A stretch of 64,000 bases of DNA, taken from assembly GCA_964247705.1 (NCBI GenBank), contig CAXTVQ010000005.1, positions 57,185 through 121,184 on the forward strand, written 5' to 3'. A program made the translations under genes and the position numbers. This stretch comes from LMUY01 sp964247705. GTDB taxonomy: Bacteria > Pseudomonadota > Alphaproteobacteria > Acetobacterales > Acetobacteraceae. Every line of letters begins with the position of its first letter. Within the stretch, counting starts at the first letter, position 1. The notes beneath the pieces are model-generated. The model did no database searches and was not told the origin of the DNA. It saw only the letters and a list, made by a program, of their open reading frames with translations. Of the stretch, positions 35,811 to 45,203 are shown piece by piece.

Positions 35811-37590
35811 CCCCGACGAGAAATCCTGCCGCTTCGAGCGCCGGCTGACGGGGCTGCCGGTCGCACCCGGCATCGCGATCGGGCCCGCGTTCGGCACCGT
35901 CGAGGCGCCGACGGTCATCACCCGCCACCGGATCGCCGCCGCCGATATCGAGGCGGAGCGCTCACGGTTGGATGCCGCCATCGCTGCCTCGCGCAAGCAA
36001 CTGGGCAAACTGCGTGCGCGGCTGCACGTGCTGCCGGAGGATACGCAGGCCGAGATCGCGCCGTTGCTGGACGCCTATGTCCAGATGCTGGGATCCTCCC
36101 GCTTGTTGCGCGGCACGCGGCTGAGAATCGCTGAAGGGTTGCGCTCGGCGGAGCAGGCGGTGACGGACGAGGCCGAAGCGATCGCCGCCGCTTTGCTGAC
36201 TGCCAACGCCGACGACCTGCCGGCTGGCCAGCGCCGTGCGGACGAGGTGCGGGAGATTGCGCGCCGGCTGGTCCGCAACCTGACGCGGGCGCCGTTCCGC
36301 TCGTTCGCCGGGCTGCCGCCGGGTTCGGTGCTGGTGGCGGAATGGCTGACCCCGGCGGATGCCGCCCTGATCGACCCGTCACGGGTGGCCGGGGTGGCAA
36401 CCGACGAGGGGGGTGCCGACGGCCACACCGCGATCATGCTGCGCGCGCTCGGCATCCCCGCCGTGCTCGGCGCCATGGGTGTCAGCGGGCATATGCGGGC
36501 TGGCGGTTTGGTGGTGATCGATGGCGCAGCGGGCGTCGTGATCCTGGATCCGGTGCCTGCGACCATCGCCCAGGCACGCCGCGGCGTGATCGCTTTCGCC
36601 CGCCGGCAACAGCGCTGGGGCCGCCTGCGCCGCCTTCCCGCGGTGACGCTGTGCGGCACGGCGGTGGAGCTGCAGGCCAATCTGGAGATACCGGCCGAGT
36701 TGCCGCTGATCGCGCAGTCCGGTGCGCATGGTGTCGGGTTGCTGCGGACCGAGTTCCTGTTCATGAACCAGGACGTGCTGCCGGGGGAGATGGCGCAGGC
36801 CGAGATCTACGCCAGCGTGGTCGAGGCGATGGAGGGCGACAGCGTCACGATCCGGGTGCTCGATTGGGGCGGCGAGAAGGAAGTGGAGGCGCTGACGACT
36901 GCCGGCATCGTGCCGGACGCGAGCGACGCCAACCCGGCGCTCGGCATGCGGGGCATCCGGATGCTGCTGCAGCACCAGGACGTGCTCGCGACGCAGTTTG
37001 CCGCGATCCTGCGCGCTGCGGCATTCGGCCAGGTGCGCGTGATGCTGCCGATGGTGACCAACGTTGCCGAGGTGCGCGAGGCGCGTGCGGTGTATGAAGC
37101 CGCGGCGGCGAGGTTGCGTGCCCAGGGCGTCCGTTTGCCGGACGTGTTGCCGCCGCTCGGCGCCATGATCGAGGTTCCCGCCGCGAGCCTGTGCGCGGAC
37201 GCGCTGGCCCGGGTGGCGGATTTCTTCGCCATCGGCAGCAACGATCTCACCATGTACACGCTGGCAGCCGACCGGGCGCAGTCCGAGGCGGGCAGCCCAT
37301 ACCGCCCGATGCATCCGGCCGTGCTGCGCCTGATCCGCATGACGCTGGCCGAGGGGGCCCGGGCCGGCATCCCTGTCTCGGTCTGCGGTGAGATGGCCGC
37401 CAACCCCCGCTACACGCCGTTGCTGCTGGGAATGGGCGTGCGCTCGTTCTCCACCAACGCGACCGCCGTGCCCCGGGTGAAGCAGGCGGTGCGCACCGCG
37501 ACCTTGGCGGCCTGTGAGGCGCTGGCGGAGGCGGTGATGGCAGAGAGCGAACCGGAGGCGGTCGCCCGCTTACTGGGTGAGGCTCCCTAG
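35797..37590 (+). CDS. ptsI: Phosphoenolpyruvate-protein phosphotransferase (enzyme I)
   Basis: A 597-residue PTS enzyme I without a GAF domain, so not the nitrogen PtsP form. The active histidine is His210 in GGADGHTAIM. The PEP-binding C-terminal barrel shows LRTEFLFMNQ, NPALGMRGIRM, and GSNDLTMYTLAADR. It starts inside the HPr gene and is followed after 87 bases by pckA. It should transfer phosphate from PEP to the adjacent HPr. Confidence 0.94.
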   Translation: MRPIDPDEKSCRFERRLTGLPVAPGIAIGPAFGTVEAPTVITRHRIAAADIEAERSRLDAAIAASRKQLGKLRARLHVLPEDTQAEIAPLLDAYVQMLGSSRLLRGTRLRIAEGLRSAEQAVTDEAEAIAAALLTANADDLPAGQRRADEVREIARRLVRNLTRAPFRSFAGLPPGSVLVAEWLTPADAALIDPSRVAGVATDEGGADGHTAIMLRALGIPAVLGAMGVSGHMRAGGLVVIDGAAGVVILDPVPATIAQARRGVIAFARRQQRWGRLRRLPAVTLCGTAVELQANLEIPAELPLIAQSGAHGVGLLRTEFLFMNQDVLPGEMAQAEIYASVVEAMEGDSVTIRVLDWGGEKEVEALTTAGIVPDASDANPALGMRGIRMLLQHQDVLATQFAAILRAAAFGQVRVMLPMVTNVAEVREARAVYEAAAARLRAQGVRLPDVLPPLGAMIEVPAASLCADALARVADFFAIGSNDLTMYTLAADRAQSEAGSPYRPMHPAVLRLIRMTLAEGARAGIPVSVCGEMAANPRYTPLLLGMGVRSFSTNATAVPRVKQAVRTATLAACEALAEAVMAESEPEAVARLLGEAP

Positions 37591-37677
37591 CCTTCGGACA
37601 ATCCCATTTCCGTAATGGACGCACCCGGCAGCCCCCGTTAGAGATGGCTGAAAGTTCATCGTCCAAGGAGTTCGCCC

Positions 37678-39276
37678 GTGAGCCACCCCAATTCCGCGCC
37701 GCTTGGCGGCACCGGTGTGAGCGCCAGCCATGTCGTCCACGCCAACCTGTTTCCGCCTGCCCTCGTGGCCGCCTCGATGCGCCGCGGCGAGGGCCGGCTC
37801 TCGGAGGATGGCGCGCTGATGGCCATGACGGGCGTCCACACGGGCCGCTCGGTGCAGGACAAGTTCGTGGTGGACGAGCCGGAGACCACGGCCGACGTGT
37901 GGTGGGGGCGCATCAACCAGAAGCTCGCCGCCGACAAGTTCGAAGGGCTGCGCGGCCATGTGGCGCAGTATCTGGGCGAGCAGCAGGAGCTGTTCACCCA
38001 GGACCTGTACGCCGGGGCGGACCCGGCGCACCGGGTGCGGGTGCGGCTGGTCACGTCCTCTGCCTGGCACGCGCTGTTCGCCCGCAACATGTTCATCCGC
38101 CCGCCCGCGGAGGAATTGGCCGGGTTCGAGCCGGACTACGTGATCCTGCACGCGCCGCACTACCAGGCGGATCCGGCGCGCGACGGGGTGCGCACCTCGA
38201 CGGCCATCGCGCTGTCGTTTGCCAAGAAGCTGATCGTGATCGCCGGCACCGAGTATGCGGGGGAGATCAAGAAGTCGATCTTCACTGTCATGAACTGGAA
38301 GCTGCCGGCGGAGGGCGTGCTGCCGATGCACTGCAGCGCCAACATGAACGAGGCGAAGGAAGTGGCCTTGTTCTTCGGCCTGTCCGGCACCGGCAAGACC
38401 ACGCTGTCGTCGGACCCGGCGCGGCCGTTGATCGGTGACGACGAGCATGGCTGGGGCGAGAACGGCATCTTCAACTTTGAAGGCGGCTGCTACGCCAAGG
38501 TGATCGACCTCAGCCGCAAGGCGGAGCCGGTGATCTGGGACGCGACGCACCGGTTCGGCACCGTGCTCGAGAACGTGCAGGCCAATGCGGCGGGCAAGCT
38601 GGACCTGACGGACAGCCGTGCGACGCCCAACACCCGCGCGTGCTACCCGATCGAGTTCGTGGCCAATGCCAGCAGCGCCGGCAAGGGCGGGCAGCCGAAG
38701 CACGTGGTGATGCTGACCTGCGACGCGTTCGGCGTGCTGCCGCCGATCGCCAAGCTGTCGGCGGGGCAGGCGATGTACCACTTCCTGTCCGGCTACACCG
38801 CGCGCGTGGCCGGCACGGAGAAAGGGATGGGGGGTGAGCCGCAGGCGACGTTCAGCACCTGCTTCGGCGCGCCGTTCCTGCCGCGCCGGCCGGAGGTGTA
38901 TGGCAAGATGCTGGCCGAGTTGATCGGGCGGTATGGTGCGGATTGCTGGCTGGTGAACACGGGGTGGTCCGGTGGCGGGTATGGCGTCGGCCAGCGGATG
39001 CCGATTCAGCACACGCGCGGCCTGCTGAATGCGGTGCTGGACGGCACGTTGGCCCGAGTGCAATTCAAGAAGGACCCGGTGTTCGGGCTGATGGTGCCGA
39101 CCGGGGTGCCTGGCATTCCGGACGAGGTGCTGAACCCGCGCGAGGCTTGGGCGGACAAGGCGGAGTACGACCGCACGGCGCATCATTTGGCTGGGTTGTT
39201 CGAGAAGAACTTCGCCACGTTCCAGGATGGGGCGAGCGAGGACGTGCGGAACAGCGCGATCCGGGCGGCGGCTTGA
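37678..39276 (+). CDS. pckA: Phosphoenolpyruvate carboxykinase (ATP)
   Basis: A 532-residue gluconeogenic enzyme converting oxaloacetate and ATP to PEP. It has the kinase P-loop FFGLSGTGKTTLS, the metal-binding LIGDDEHGW, and the substrate-binding MTGVHTGRS near the N-terminus. The GTG at 37678 follows AAGGAG at seven bases. It lies directly downstream of the PTS genes and makes PEP, the phosphate donor for enzyme I. Proximity of pckA to hprK and EIIA-Man genes is known from rhizobia. Confidence 0.96.
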   Translation: MSHPNSAPLGGTGVSASHVVHANLFPPALVAASMRRGEGRLSEDGALMAMTGVHTGRSVQDKFVVDEPETTADVWWGRINQKLAADKFEGLRGHVAQYLGEQQELFTQDLYAGADPAHRVRVRLVTSSAWHALFARNMFIRPPAEELAGFEPDYVILHAPHYQADPARDGVRTSTAIALSFAKKLIVIAGTEYAGEIKKSIFTVMNWKLPAEGVLPMHCSANMNEAKEVALFFGLSGTGKTTLSSDPARPLIGDDEHGWGENGIFNFEGGCYAKVIDLSRKAEPVIWDATHRFGTVLENVQANAAGKLDLTDSRATPNTRACYPIEFVANASSAGKGGQPKHVVMLTCDAFGVLPPIAKLSAGQAMYHFLSGYTARVAGTEKGMGGEPQATFSTCFGAPFLPRRPEVYGKMLAELIGRYGADCWLVNTGWSGGGYGVGQRMPIQHTRGLLNAVLDGTLARVQFKKDPVFGLMVPTGVPGIPDEVLNPREAWADKAEYDRTAHHLAGLFEKNFATFQDGASEDVRNSAIRAAA

Positions 39277-39285
39277 TCTTGCTTC

Positions 39286-39308
39286 CCCCCTCCCGTTGAG
39301 GGAGGGGG
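39286..39308. terminator. Palindrome between convergent pckA and the dihydroorotase gene
   Basis: CCCCCTCCC (39286-39294) pairs with GGGAGGGGG (39300-39308), loop GTTGA. It sits nine bases after the pckA stop and four bases before the end of the minus-strand dihydroorotase gene. Confidence 0.6.
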
Positions 39309-39312
39309 ACGG

Positions 39313-40626
39313 TTAGCGGAACTTGACGAGCCGGCCGGTCGGCTCCCCTAGCACTTCGTCCTCCCGCATCACCGGCCGGCCGCGCACGATCGTGGCGACG
39401 GGCCAGCCGGTGATCGCCATGCCGGCGAAGGGGGTCCAGCCGCAGGGCGAGACGATCCACGACTCCTCGATGACACGGCGGCGCTTCAGGTCCACCAGGG
39501 TGAAGTCCGCATCGTAGCCCGCGGCTAACCGACCTTTGCCGATTGCGCCGTAGACCCGCGCCGGACCCGCGCACATCAGGTCCACCAGGCGGCCGAGGGT
39601 GAGCCGCCCTGCGTTCACGTGGTCCAGCATTACCGGGACCAGCGTCTGCACGCCCGTCAGCCCGGCCGGCACCTCGGGCCAGGGTTTCAGCTTGGCGGCG
39701 CGCGGATGCGGGGCGTGGTCGCTGCCGATCGTGTCGGCCGTGCCGTCCCGCACCGCCGCCCACGCGGCCTCCCAATGCTCCTTGCCGCGGATGGGCGGGT
39801 TCATCACGCCGAAACCGCCCAACTGGTCGTAGACGTCCGGCGCCCACTGGGTGAGGTGGTTCACCAGCAGTTCCACCGTGGCGATGTCCCGGTGATCGCG
39901 CAGCAATTCCAGTTCGCCCGCGGTGGACACGTGCAGGATATGCGCCGGCCGGCCGGTTTTCCGTGCCAGCGCCATCAGCCGCCGGGTGCCGAGCAGGGCG
40001 CACTCCTCGTCCCGCCACTCCATGTGGCTGCGATACGGCATGCCGGAATGGAACATCGGCTTGCGCTCTTGCAGCCGGTATTCGTCCTCGCTGTGATAGG
40101 CGACGCGGCGGCGGCCGGAGCGCATCACCGCTTCCAGGCTGGCGTCGTCCTCGACCAGCAGGTCCCCGGTCGAACTCCCTGCGAACACCTTGACCGCGCA
40201 CACGCCCGGCAGCGTCTCGAGCCCGCCCAACTCCGGCGTGTTGGCCTTGGTGGCGCCGACATACAGCCCGAAATCGCACCAGCTCGTGCCCTCGACGTAA
40301 CCCTGTTTCCAGGCGACACGCTCGGCGCTGGTGATGGCGGGGCTGGTGTTCGGCATGTCGAACACGGCGGTGAGGCCGCCCAGCACGGCGGCCTTGGTGC
40401 CGGTCGGGATGGTTTCGATCGCCGGGTCACCCGGGTCCCGGAGGTGGACGTGAGGGTCGATGAGGCCGGGCAGCACGTGCAGGCCGAGGGCGTCAATGGT
40501 TTCGTCCGCGGTGCCGGCGACGCCGATGGCGGCGATGCGGCCGTTCAACACGCCGATATCGGCCGTGGCTTCGCCCCAGGGCAGCACCGCGGTGCCGCCG
40601 CGGATCAGCAGGTCGTAGTGCGGCAC
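39313..40626 (-). CDS. pyrC: Dihydroorotase / cyclic amidohydrolase
   Basis: A 437-residue amidohydrolase-superfamily enzyme. It has the metal-binding HVHLRDPG (His59, His61), the carboxylated lysine region CAVKVFAGSSTG, HILHVSTAGE, and the catalytic Asp in GSDHAPH. The length and RDPG motif fit class I dihydroorotase of pyrimidine synthesis; allantoinase-like members look similar, so the substrate is inferred. A GTG start overlaps the TAG of the second clpS gene by one base (TAGTG), so the two are coupled. Confidence 0.85.
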   Translation of the reverse strand: MPHYDLLIRGGTAVLPWGEATADIGVLNGRIAAIGVAGTADETIDALGLHVLPGLIDPHVHLRDPGDPAIETIPTGTKAAVLGGLTAVFDMPNTSPAITSAERVAWKQGYVEGTSWCDFGLYVGATKANTPELGGLETLPGVCAVKVFAGSSTGDLLVEDDASLEAVMRSGRRRVAYHSEDEYRLQERKPMFHSGMPYRSHMEWRDEECALLGTRRLMALARKTGRPAHILHVSTAGELELLRDHRDIATVELLVNHLTQWAPDVYDQLGGFGVMNPPIRGKEHWEAAWAAVRDGTADTIGSDHAPHPRAAKLKPWPEVPAGLTGVQTLVPVMLDHVNAGRLTLGRLVDLMCAGPARVYGAIGKGRLAAGYDADFTLVDLKRRRVIEESWIVSPCGWTPFAGMAITGWPVATIVRGRPVMREDEVLGEPTGRLVKFR

Positions 40627-40931
40627 TACTCCTCCGGCTCCGTGGTGAACATCAGCGGGTAGCCCTCCTTGCGTGCGAGATCGGTGGCGTTGGTGGCCTT
40701 GCTTTCCGCCACGTCCTTGGTGAACACGCCCACCACGCACACGCCGCGCTTGTGCGCCGTGATCATGACGCGGCGGGCCTGTTCCTCCCCCATGCCGAAC
40801 TCCGCCCGCAACACGCGCACCACGAACTCGCGCGGCGTGTAGTCGTCGTTGACCAGCATGACCTTGTGCAGCTTGGGCCGCTCGGGCTTGAGCACCGTGT
40901 CGGTGCGGTCGATGGTGATCGGCTTGTCCAT
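40626..40931 (-). CDS. ClpS adaptor protein (second copy)
   Basis: A 101-residue ClpS family protein with HKVMLVNDDYTPREFVV, ITAHKRGVCVVGVF and a C-terminal PLMFTTEPEE. It keeps the Asn-Asp-Asp pocket but differs from the first copy in the pocket-lining helix (RAEFGMGEEQARRVM), the pattern seen in alphaproteobacterial ClpS2. It probably presents a different or narrower set of N-degrons to ClpA. It lies far from clpA, in an operon with a dihydroorotase gene. Confidence 0.93.
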   Translation of the reverse strand: MDKPITIDRTDTVLKPERPKLHKVMLVNDDYTPREFVVRVLRAEFGMGEEQARRVMITAHKRGVCVVGVFTKDVAESKATNATDLARKEGYPLMFTTEPEE

Positions 40932-41047
40932 GGGTGTGCCTTATGCCTCGGTTATGGGTCCGGGTGGCAGACGCCGCCGTTCTACGCCTGCACGGGCGGG
41001 CAGGTCGAGCCTTTCGGCAGGTGGGCATGGCGGGCGGGAGTGGTAGG

Positions 41048-41566
41048 CTAAACGCGTACCCGTGCCATCGCGTGGCAGTCCACGTAACACCCGTCGCGGA
41101 ACCCGTAGGCCACATGCGTGCCCTCCACCGCGAACCCGAACCGGCGGTACAGGGCCAGCGCAGGCGCGTTGTCCGTCCAGACGGTCAGCTCCACCCGGCG
41201 CAGCCCGAGCCATTGGTCCGCCGCGTCCAGCAGCGCCGCGAGCAAGGCGCTGCCCGTCCCCCGCCCGGTCCAGGCATCATGCACGCCCATTCCGAGCTGG
41301 CCGACATGCGACCGGCGCCCTGATAGCGAGGTGAGTGAGGCGCTGCCGATGACCTGCCCGTCCACCTCCGCCAGCACGGACAGCACATCCGCCGACCGCT
41401 CCATACGGCCGCGGATGTGCTCCGTCGTGCGGAACGGCAATTGCAGCGTGCCCCAGCGGAACCCGGGCAGGTTGGTCAGCGCGGCGATCGCCTCGGCGTC
41501 TTTCGGCTCGGCTGCCCGGATTCGCAGGCCGGGTATCTTCGCGTCAGGCGGGATGGTTTGTTGCAT
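41048..41566 (-). CDS. GNAT family N-acetyltransferase
   Basis: A 172-residue acetyltransferase with the acetyl-CoA loop GMGVHDAWTGRGTGSALL (motif A with the RGTGSA turn) and a C-terminal ALALYRRFGFAVEGTH, the usual motif B. The substrate is unknown. It has a good ribosome binding site (GGAGAG, seven bases before the ATG). It may be co-directional with, but 116 bases upstream of, clpS2. Confidence 0.88.
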   Translation of the reverse strand: MQQTIPPDAKIPGLRIRAAEPKDAEAIAALTNLPGFRWGTLQLPFRTTEHIRGRMERSADVLSVLAEVDGQVIGSASLTSLSGRRSHVGQLGMGVHDAWTGRGTGSALLAALLDAADQWLGLRRVELTVWTDNAPALALYRRFGFAVEGTHVAYGFRDGCYVDCHAMARVRV

Positions 41567-41810
41567 GATTGCGCTCTCCGTCGTGAACCGGACCGGAAAG
41601 GGCCGCCCTCACCGTGTCCGGTGGGGCTGGGTGGATGCGGCCGGCGCTAGCGCACGGATCCCCTCAGCCCACCGAAGCGGGTCATGAGATGGGTCGTGAG
41701 CTTGCCGCCGAAGCTGCGCATGCTGGTAGCTTCTCCCCGGGCGAGGCCCGTGTAAAGTCCGTTTCGCGAACGATCGGAGGGCGGGTGATGGACGGGACAG
41801 TGGAGCCAGG

Positions 41811-42368
41811 GTGCTGAGTGCTGCCATCCGCCTAGAGGCGCCGAGCCTCGCGTGGCTGCCGGCGTATGCCGAGGCGCTGCGGGCAGGGTGGTCGCCCAAC
41901 ACGCTGCGTGACGTGTGCAGCGAGGAGTTGGCTGCCATCGCCGCGGACCCGAAGGAAGCTTTGCGGTCGATCTGCAAGACCGATGGCGGCCGCCGCATGC
42001 CGGACGGAACGGTTCGGCCGTGGTTGCCCGGCTGCGTGTTCTGGATCTTCGACGAGACGTTCTGCGGCGCCATCAACCTGCGCTATCAACCTGGCACACA
42101 GGACCTGCCGCCCGGCGTATCCGGCCATCTCGGCTATACGCTGGTGCCGTGGAAACGTGGGCTGGGCTACGCGAAGGAGGCAGTGCGCCAGATGCTGCCG
42201 ATCGCGGCCCAGGTTACGGGGCTGCCCCGGATAAGTGCCGCTTGTCACATGGAGAACGCCGCATCCCGTGCGGTGATCGAGGCGAATGGCGGTGTGTTCG
42301 ACGGGACCACCGCCGATGGCAGCCTGTTGTTCCAGATCGACCTGCCGGAACCAACCGGATTTGCCTAA
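41811..42368 (+). CDS. GNAT family N-acetyltransferase
   Basis: A 185-residue protein of the RimJ-like GNAT branch. HLGYTLVPWKRGLGYAKEAVRQML is motif A, and CHMENAASRAVIEANGGVFDG is the Asn-containing motif B. The GTG at 41811 follows GGAG by five bases. It is divergent from the other GNAT gene and shows little similarity to it, so the two are not a recent duplication. Substrate unknown. Confidence 0.85.
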   Translation: MLSAAIRLEAPSLAWLPAYAEALRAGWSPNTLRDVCSEELAAIAADPKEALRSICKTDGGRRMPDGTVRPWLPGCVFWIFDETFCGAINLRYQPGTQDLPPGVSGHLGYTLVPWKRGLGYAKEAVRQMLPIAAQVTGLPRISAACHMENAASRAVIEANGGVFDGTTADGSLLFQIDLPEPTGFA

Positions 42369-42569
42369 TCCGGCATCGGTTGTTCGCCTGTATGCTGTCG
42401 GTTTAAGCTATTGGGCTGAAAGTTGCCTCGTTTATAGGTCACGGCTGCTTGACACCAAGCGACCCCGTGCCGTTACTTTGCGCCAGGCGAGCCCAACAAC
42501 GCCGTCAGGGATGATACGGCCAGCCAGGTGAGCAAGCCGCTTCGGTTTGCGCGAAAGGGGTGCCGTCCG

Positions 42570-44192
42570 ATGCGTACAACGAGCCGAGCGATCGGGCATT
42601 CCCCTCTTAGGATCATCCGTATAGCCGCCGCGGCGCTCCTGCTTACCGTCCCCGCGTGGTTGGGCGTGCAGCCGGCCGCGGCCGAGGGCGTGCTGACGGT
42701 GGCGATGACGGCCGGGGACCTCCCCGTGGATACCGGCACGCCGGACCAGGGGTTCGAGGGGCTGCGCTTCGTCGGCTACAACCTGTACGACTCGCTTGTG
42801 CTGTGGGATTTGTCGCAGGGCAGCAAGGCGTCCGACATCAAGCCTGGTCTCGCGACCGAATGGCACGTCGATCCGGACAACCACAAGCGCTGGATCTTCA
42901 CCCTGCGCCAGGGCGTGAAATGGCACGATGGGTGTGACTTCACCGCCGACGACGTGATCTGGAATTTCGCACGCATCAGCGACACCAAGGCGCCGCAATT
43001 CTACACGCAGCAATTCGCGCTTAACCGGGCGTACCTGACCAACTTCGACAGTATCGAGAAAGTCGACGACCACACCGTCGCGATCAATACCAAGTTCGTC
43101 GAATCGCTGTTCCCGTATGACATGTCCTACGTGCTGATGGTCAGCCGCTGCCGGGCGGAGGCGCTGCATGACGACTGGAACGCCTATACCACGCAGCCGT
43201 CCGGCACCGGGCCGTACCGTTACGCCAGCATGACGCCGCATGAGCGCATGGAACTGGTGCCGAACAAGGATTACTGGGACAAGTCCCGCATCCCGAAGCA
43301 GGACCGGCTGATCCTGCTGCCGATGCCCGAGGCGGCGACGCGGACGGCGGCGCTGCTGTCCGGCCAGGTGAACTTCATCGAGGCGCCGGCGCCGGACGCG
43401 ATCCCCGTGCTGAAGCGGGCCGGGATGCAGATCGTGACCAACACGTATCCGCATAACTGGCCGTATATCCTGAACTTCACGCGGGGGCCGTTCACCGACC
43501 TGCGGGTGCGGCAGGCGGCGAACTACGCGATCAACCGCGACGACGTGGTGGACCTGGTGGGCGGGCTGGCGACGCCGGAATATGCCGAGGTGCCGCCGAC
43601 CATGCCGTATTACGGCCACCCTAAGATCTACAAGTTCGACGTGGCGAAGGCCAAGGCGCTGCTGAAGGAGGCGGGCTGCCTGCCGTGCAAGGTCACGCTG
43701 GCGATCTCCACCTCCGGCTCCGGGCAGATGCAGTCGTTGCCGATGAACGAGCTGGTGAAGCAGCAGCTCGAGGACGCCGGGTTCCAGGTGACGCTCGACG
43801 TGATGGATTGGAACGCGCTGCTGGACGTGAGCCGGTCGGGGGTGCCGAAGTATCCGAACATCGATGGAATGAACGCTTCCCGCGGGCTGCTGGACCCGGT
43901 GAGCGCGATCATCAAGCCGGTTGCCAGCGCATACTGGTCGCCGGCGGGCAGCAATTGGGGGCATTTCGGCACGCCGGAAGCGGACGGCCTGGTGAAGCAG
44001 ATCTTCGAGGAGTTCGACCCGGCGAAGCGGATGGTCCTGCTGACCAAGCTGCATGAATACGAGTCCGAGCAAGCGCTGATGATCTTCGTGGTGCACGACC
44101 TGAACCCGCGTGCGCTCTCGCCCAAGGTGCACGGCTTCGTCCAGGCGCAGAGCTGGTTCCAGGATCTGACGCCGATCAGCGTTTCCCCGTGA
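42570..44192 (+). CDS. Dipeptide/oligopeptide-type ABC transporter binding protein
   Basis: A 540-residue family 5 solute-binding protein. A signal peptide with a long hydrophobic core ends near AAA-EG (about residue 38). The mature part has YNLYDSLVLWD, KWHDGCDFTADDVIWNF and a DLRVRQAANYAINRDDVV hinge segment, all typical of DppA/OppA/NikA relatives. The ATG at 42570 follows AAAGGGG; a GTG at 42528 would add 14 residues. It heads an eight-gene operon that ends in two hydrolases, so the ligand is more likely an amide or ureido compound than a generic peptide. Confidence 0.93.
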   Translation: MRTTSRAIGHSPLRIIRIAAAALLLTVPAWLGVQPAAAEGVLTVAMTAGDLPVDTGTPDQGFEGLRFVGYNLYDSLVLWDLSQGSKASDIKPGLATEWHVDPDNHKRWIFTLRQGVKWHDGCDFTADDVIWNFARISDTKAPQFYTQQFALNRAYLTNFDSIEKVDDHTVAINTKFVESLFPYDMSYVLMVSRCRAEALHDDWNAYTTQPSGTGPYRYASMTPHERMELVPNKDYWDKSRIPKQDRLILLPMPEAATRTAALLSGQVNFIEAPAPDAIPVLKRAGMQIVTNTYPHNWPYILNFTRGPFTDLRVRQAANYAINRDDVVDLVGGLATPEYAEVPPTMPYYGHPKIYKFDVAKAKALLKEAGCLPCKVTLAISTSGSGQMQSLPMNELVKQQLEDAGFQVTLDVMDWNALLDVSRSGVPKYPNIDGMNASRGLLDPVSAIIKPVASAYWSPAGSNWGHFGTPEADGLVKQIFEEFDPAKRMVLLTKLHEYESEQALMIFVVHDLNPRALSPKVHGFVQAQSWFQDLTPISVSP

Positions 44193-44246
44193 AGAGCTGT
44201 TTCCAGGACCTGACCCGGACGACCGCACCGCCATAGGAGGAGCCTG

Positions 44247-45203
44247 ATGCTCGGCTACATCCTGCGCCGCATCCTGTTCGCCGTCCCGATCGCGCTCGGG
44301 GTCAGCATCGTGTGCTTCTCGCTGGTGTATCTCGCGCCAGGCGATCCGTTGCAGACGGTGCTGCCGCCGGATGCGACGGCGGAGACGATCGCCATCGTGA
44401 AGCACGCGTACGGGTTCGACCGGCCGATCCCGGTGCAGTACGTGATCTGGCTGTGGCACGTGCTGCACGGTGATTTCGGACGCTCGATCGCGACGCAGCG
44501 GGCGGTGACGCTGGAGGTGTTCGGCTCGCTGGCGAACACGGCGATGCTGGCGCTGTTCGCCGTGCCGGTGTCGTTCGTGACCGGGTTCACCATGGGGGCG
44601 ATCGCCGGGTGCTTCCCCGGGCGCATCCTGGACCGGCTTGTGACGGGGGCGGCGGTGATCGGGGTGAGCTTGCCGAACTACTGGCTCGGTCTGGTGCTGG
44701 TGATCCTGTTCGCCGTCGAGTACATGGTGCTGCCGGCGAGCGGGATGGGCGTGTCCGGCTCGGCCTCGTTTACGCTGACGAGCTGGGCGGACGTGAAGTT
44801 CCTGATCCTGCCGGTGATTACGCTGACGATGATTCCGATCGGCATCATCGCGCGCGTGACGCGCGCGGCGGTCGCCGAGGTGCGCAACCAGGATTTCGTG
44901 ACCACGCTGCGGGCGATGGGGCTGGGCGAGGGCGCGGTGATCCGTCACACGCTGAAGAACGCCTCGCCGCAGGTGTTGGCGGTGATGGGGCTGCAGTTCG
45001 GCTACCTGATGGGCGGCTCGATCCTGGTGGAAACCGTGTTCACCTGGCCGGGCAGCGGGTTTCTGTTGAACAAGGCGATCATCAACCGGGACATCCCCGT
45101 GCTGCAGGGCACGATCCTGGCGCTGTCGCTGGTGTTCGTGCTGACCAACCTGATCGTGGACCTGTTGCAAGCGACGCTCGACCCGAGGATCCGCCGCGCA
45201 TGA
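44247..45203 (+). CDS. Dipeptide-type ABC transporter permease (DppB-like)
   Basis: A 318-residue inner-membrane permease with six helices. The N-terminal MLGYILRRILFAVPIALGV, the APGDP segment and the TLRAMGLGEGAVIRHTLKNASPQVLAVMG coupling loop define the DppB group. A strong AGGAGG site precedes the ATG. Its stop overlaps the next ATG (ATGA). Confidence 0.94.
   Translation: MLGYILRRILFAVPIALGVSIVCFSLVYLAPGDPLQTVLPPDATAETIAIVKHAYGFDRPIPVQYVIWLWHVLHGDFGRSIATQRAVTLEVFGSLANTAMLALFAVPVSFVTGFTMGAIAGCFPGRILDRLVTGAAVIGVSLPNYWLGLVLVILFAVEYMVLPASGMGVSGSASFTLTSWADVKFLILPVITLTMIPIGIIARVTRAAVAEVRNQDFVTTLRAMGLGEGAVIRHTLKNASPQVLAVMGLQFGYLMGGSILVETVFTWPGSGFLLNKAIINRDIPVLQGTILALSLVFVLTNLIVDLLQATLDPRIRRA

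Noticed and set aside
42432..45170. A 912-codon open frame antisense to the dipeptide transporter genes
   Set aside because: It runs across two real genes and their gap, and the product is a His/Arg/Gln-rich sequence without domains. The plus-strand genes are certain.
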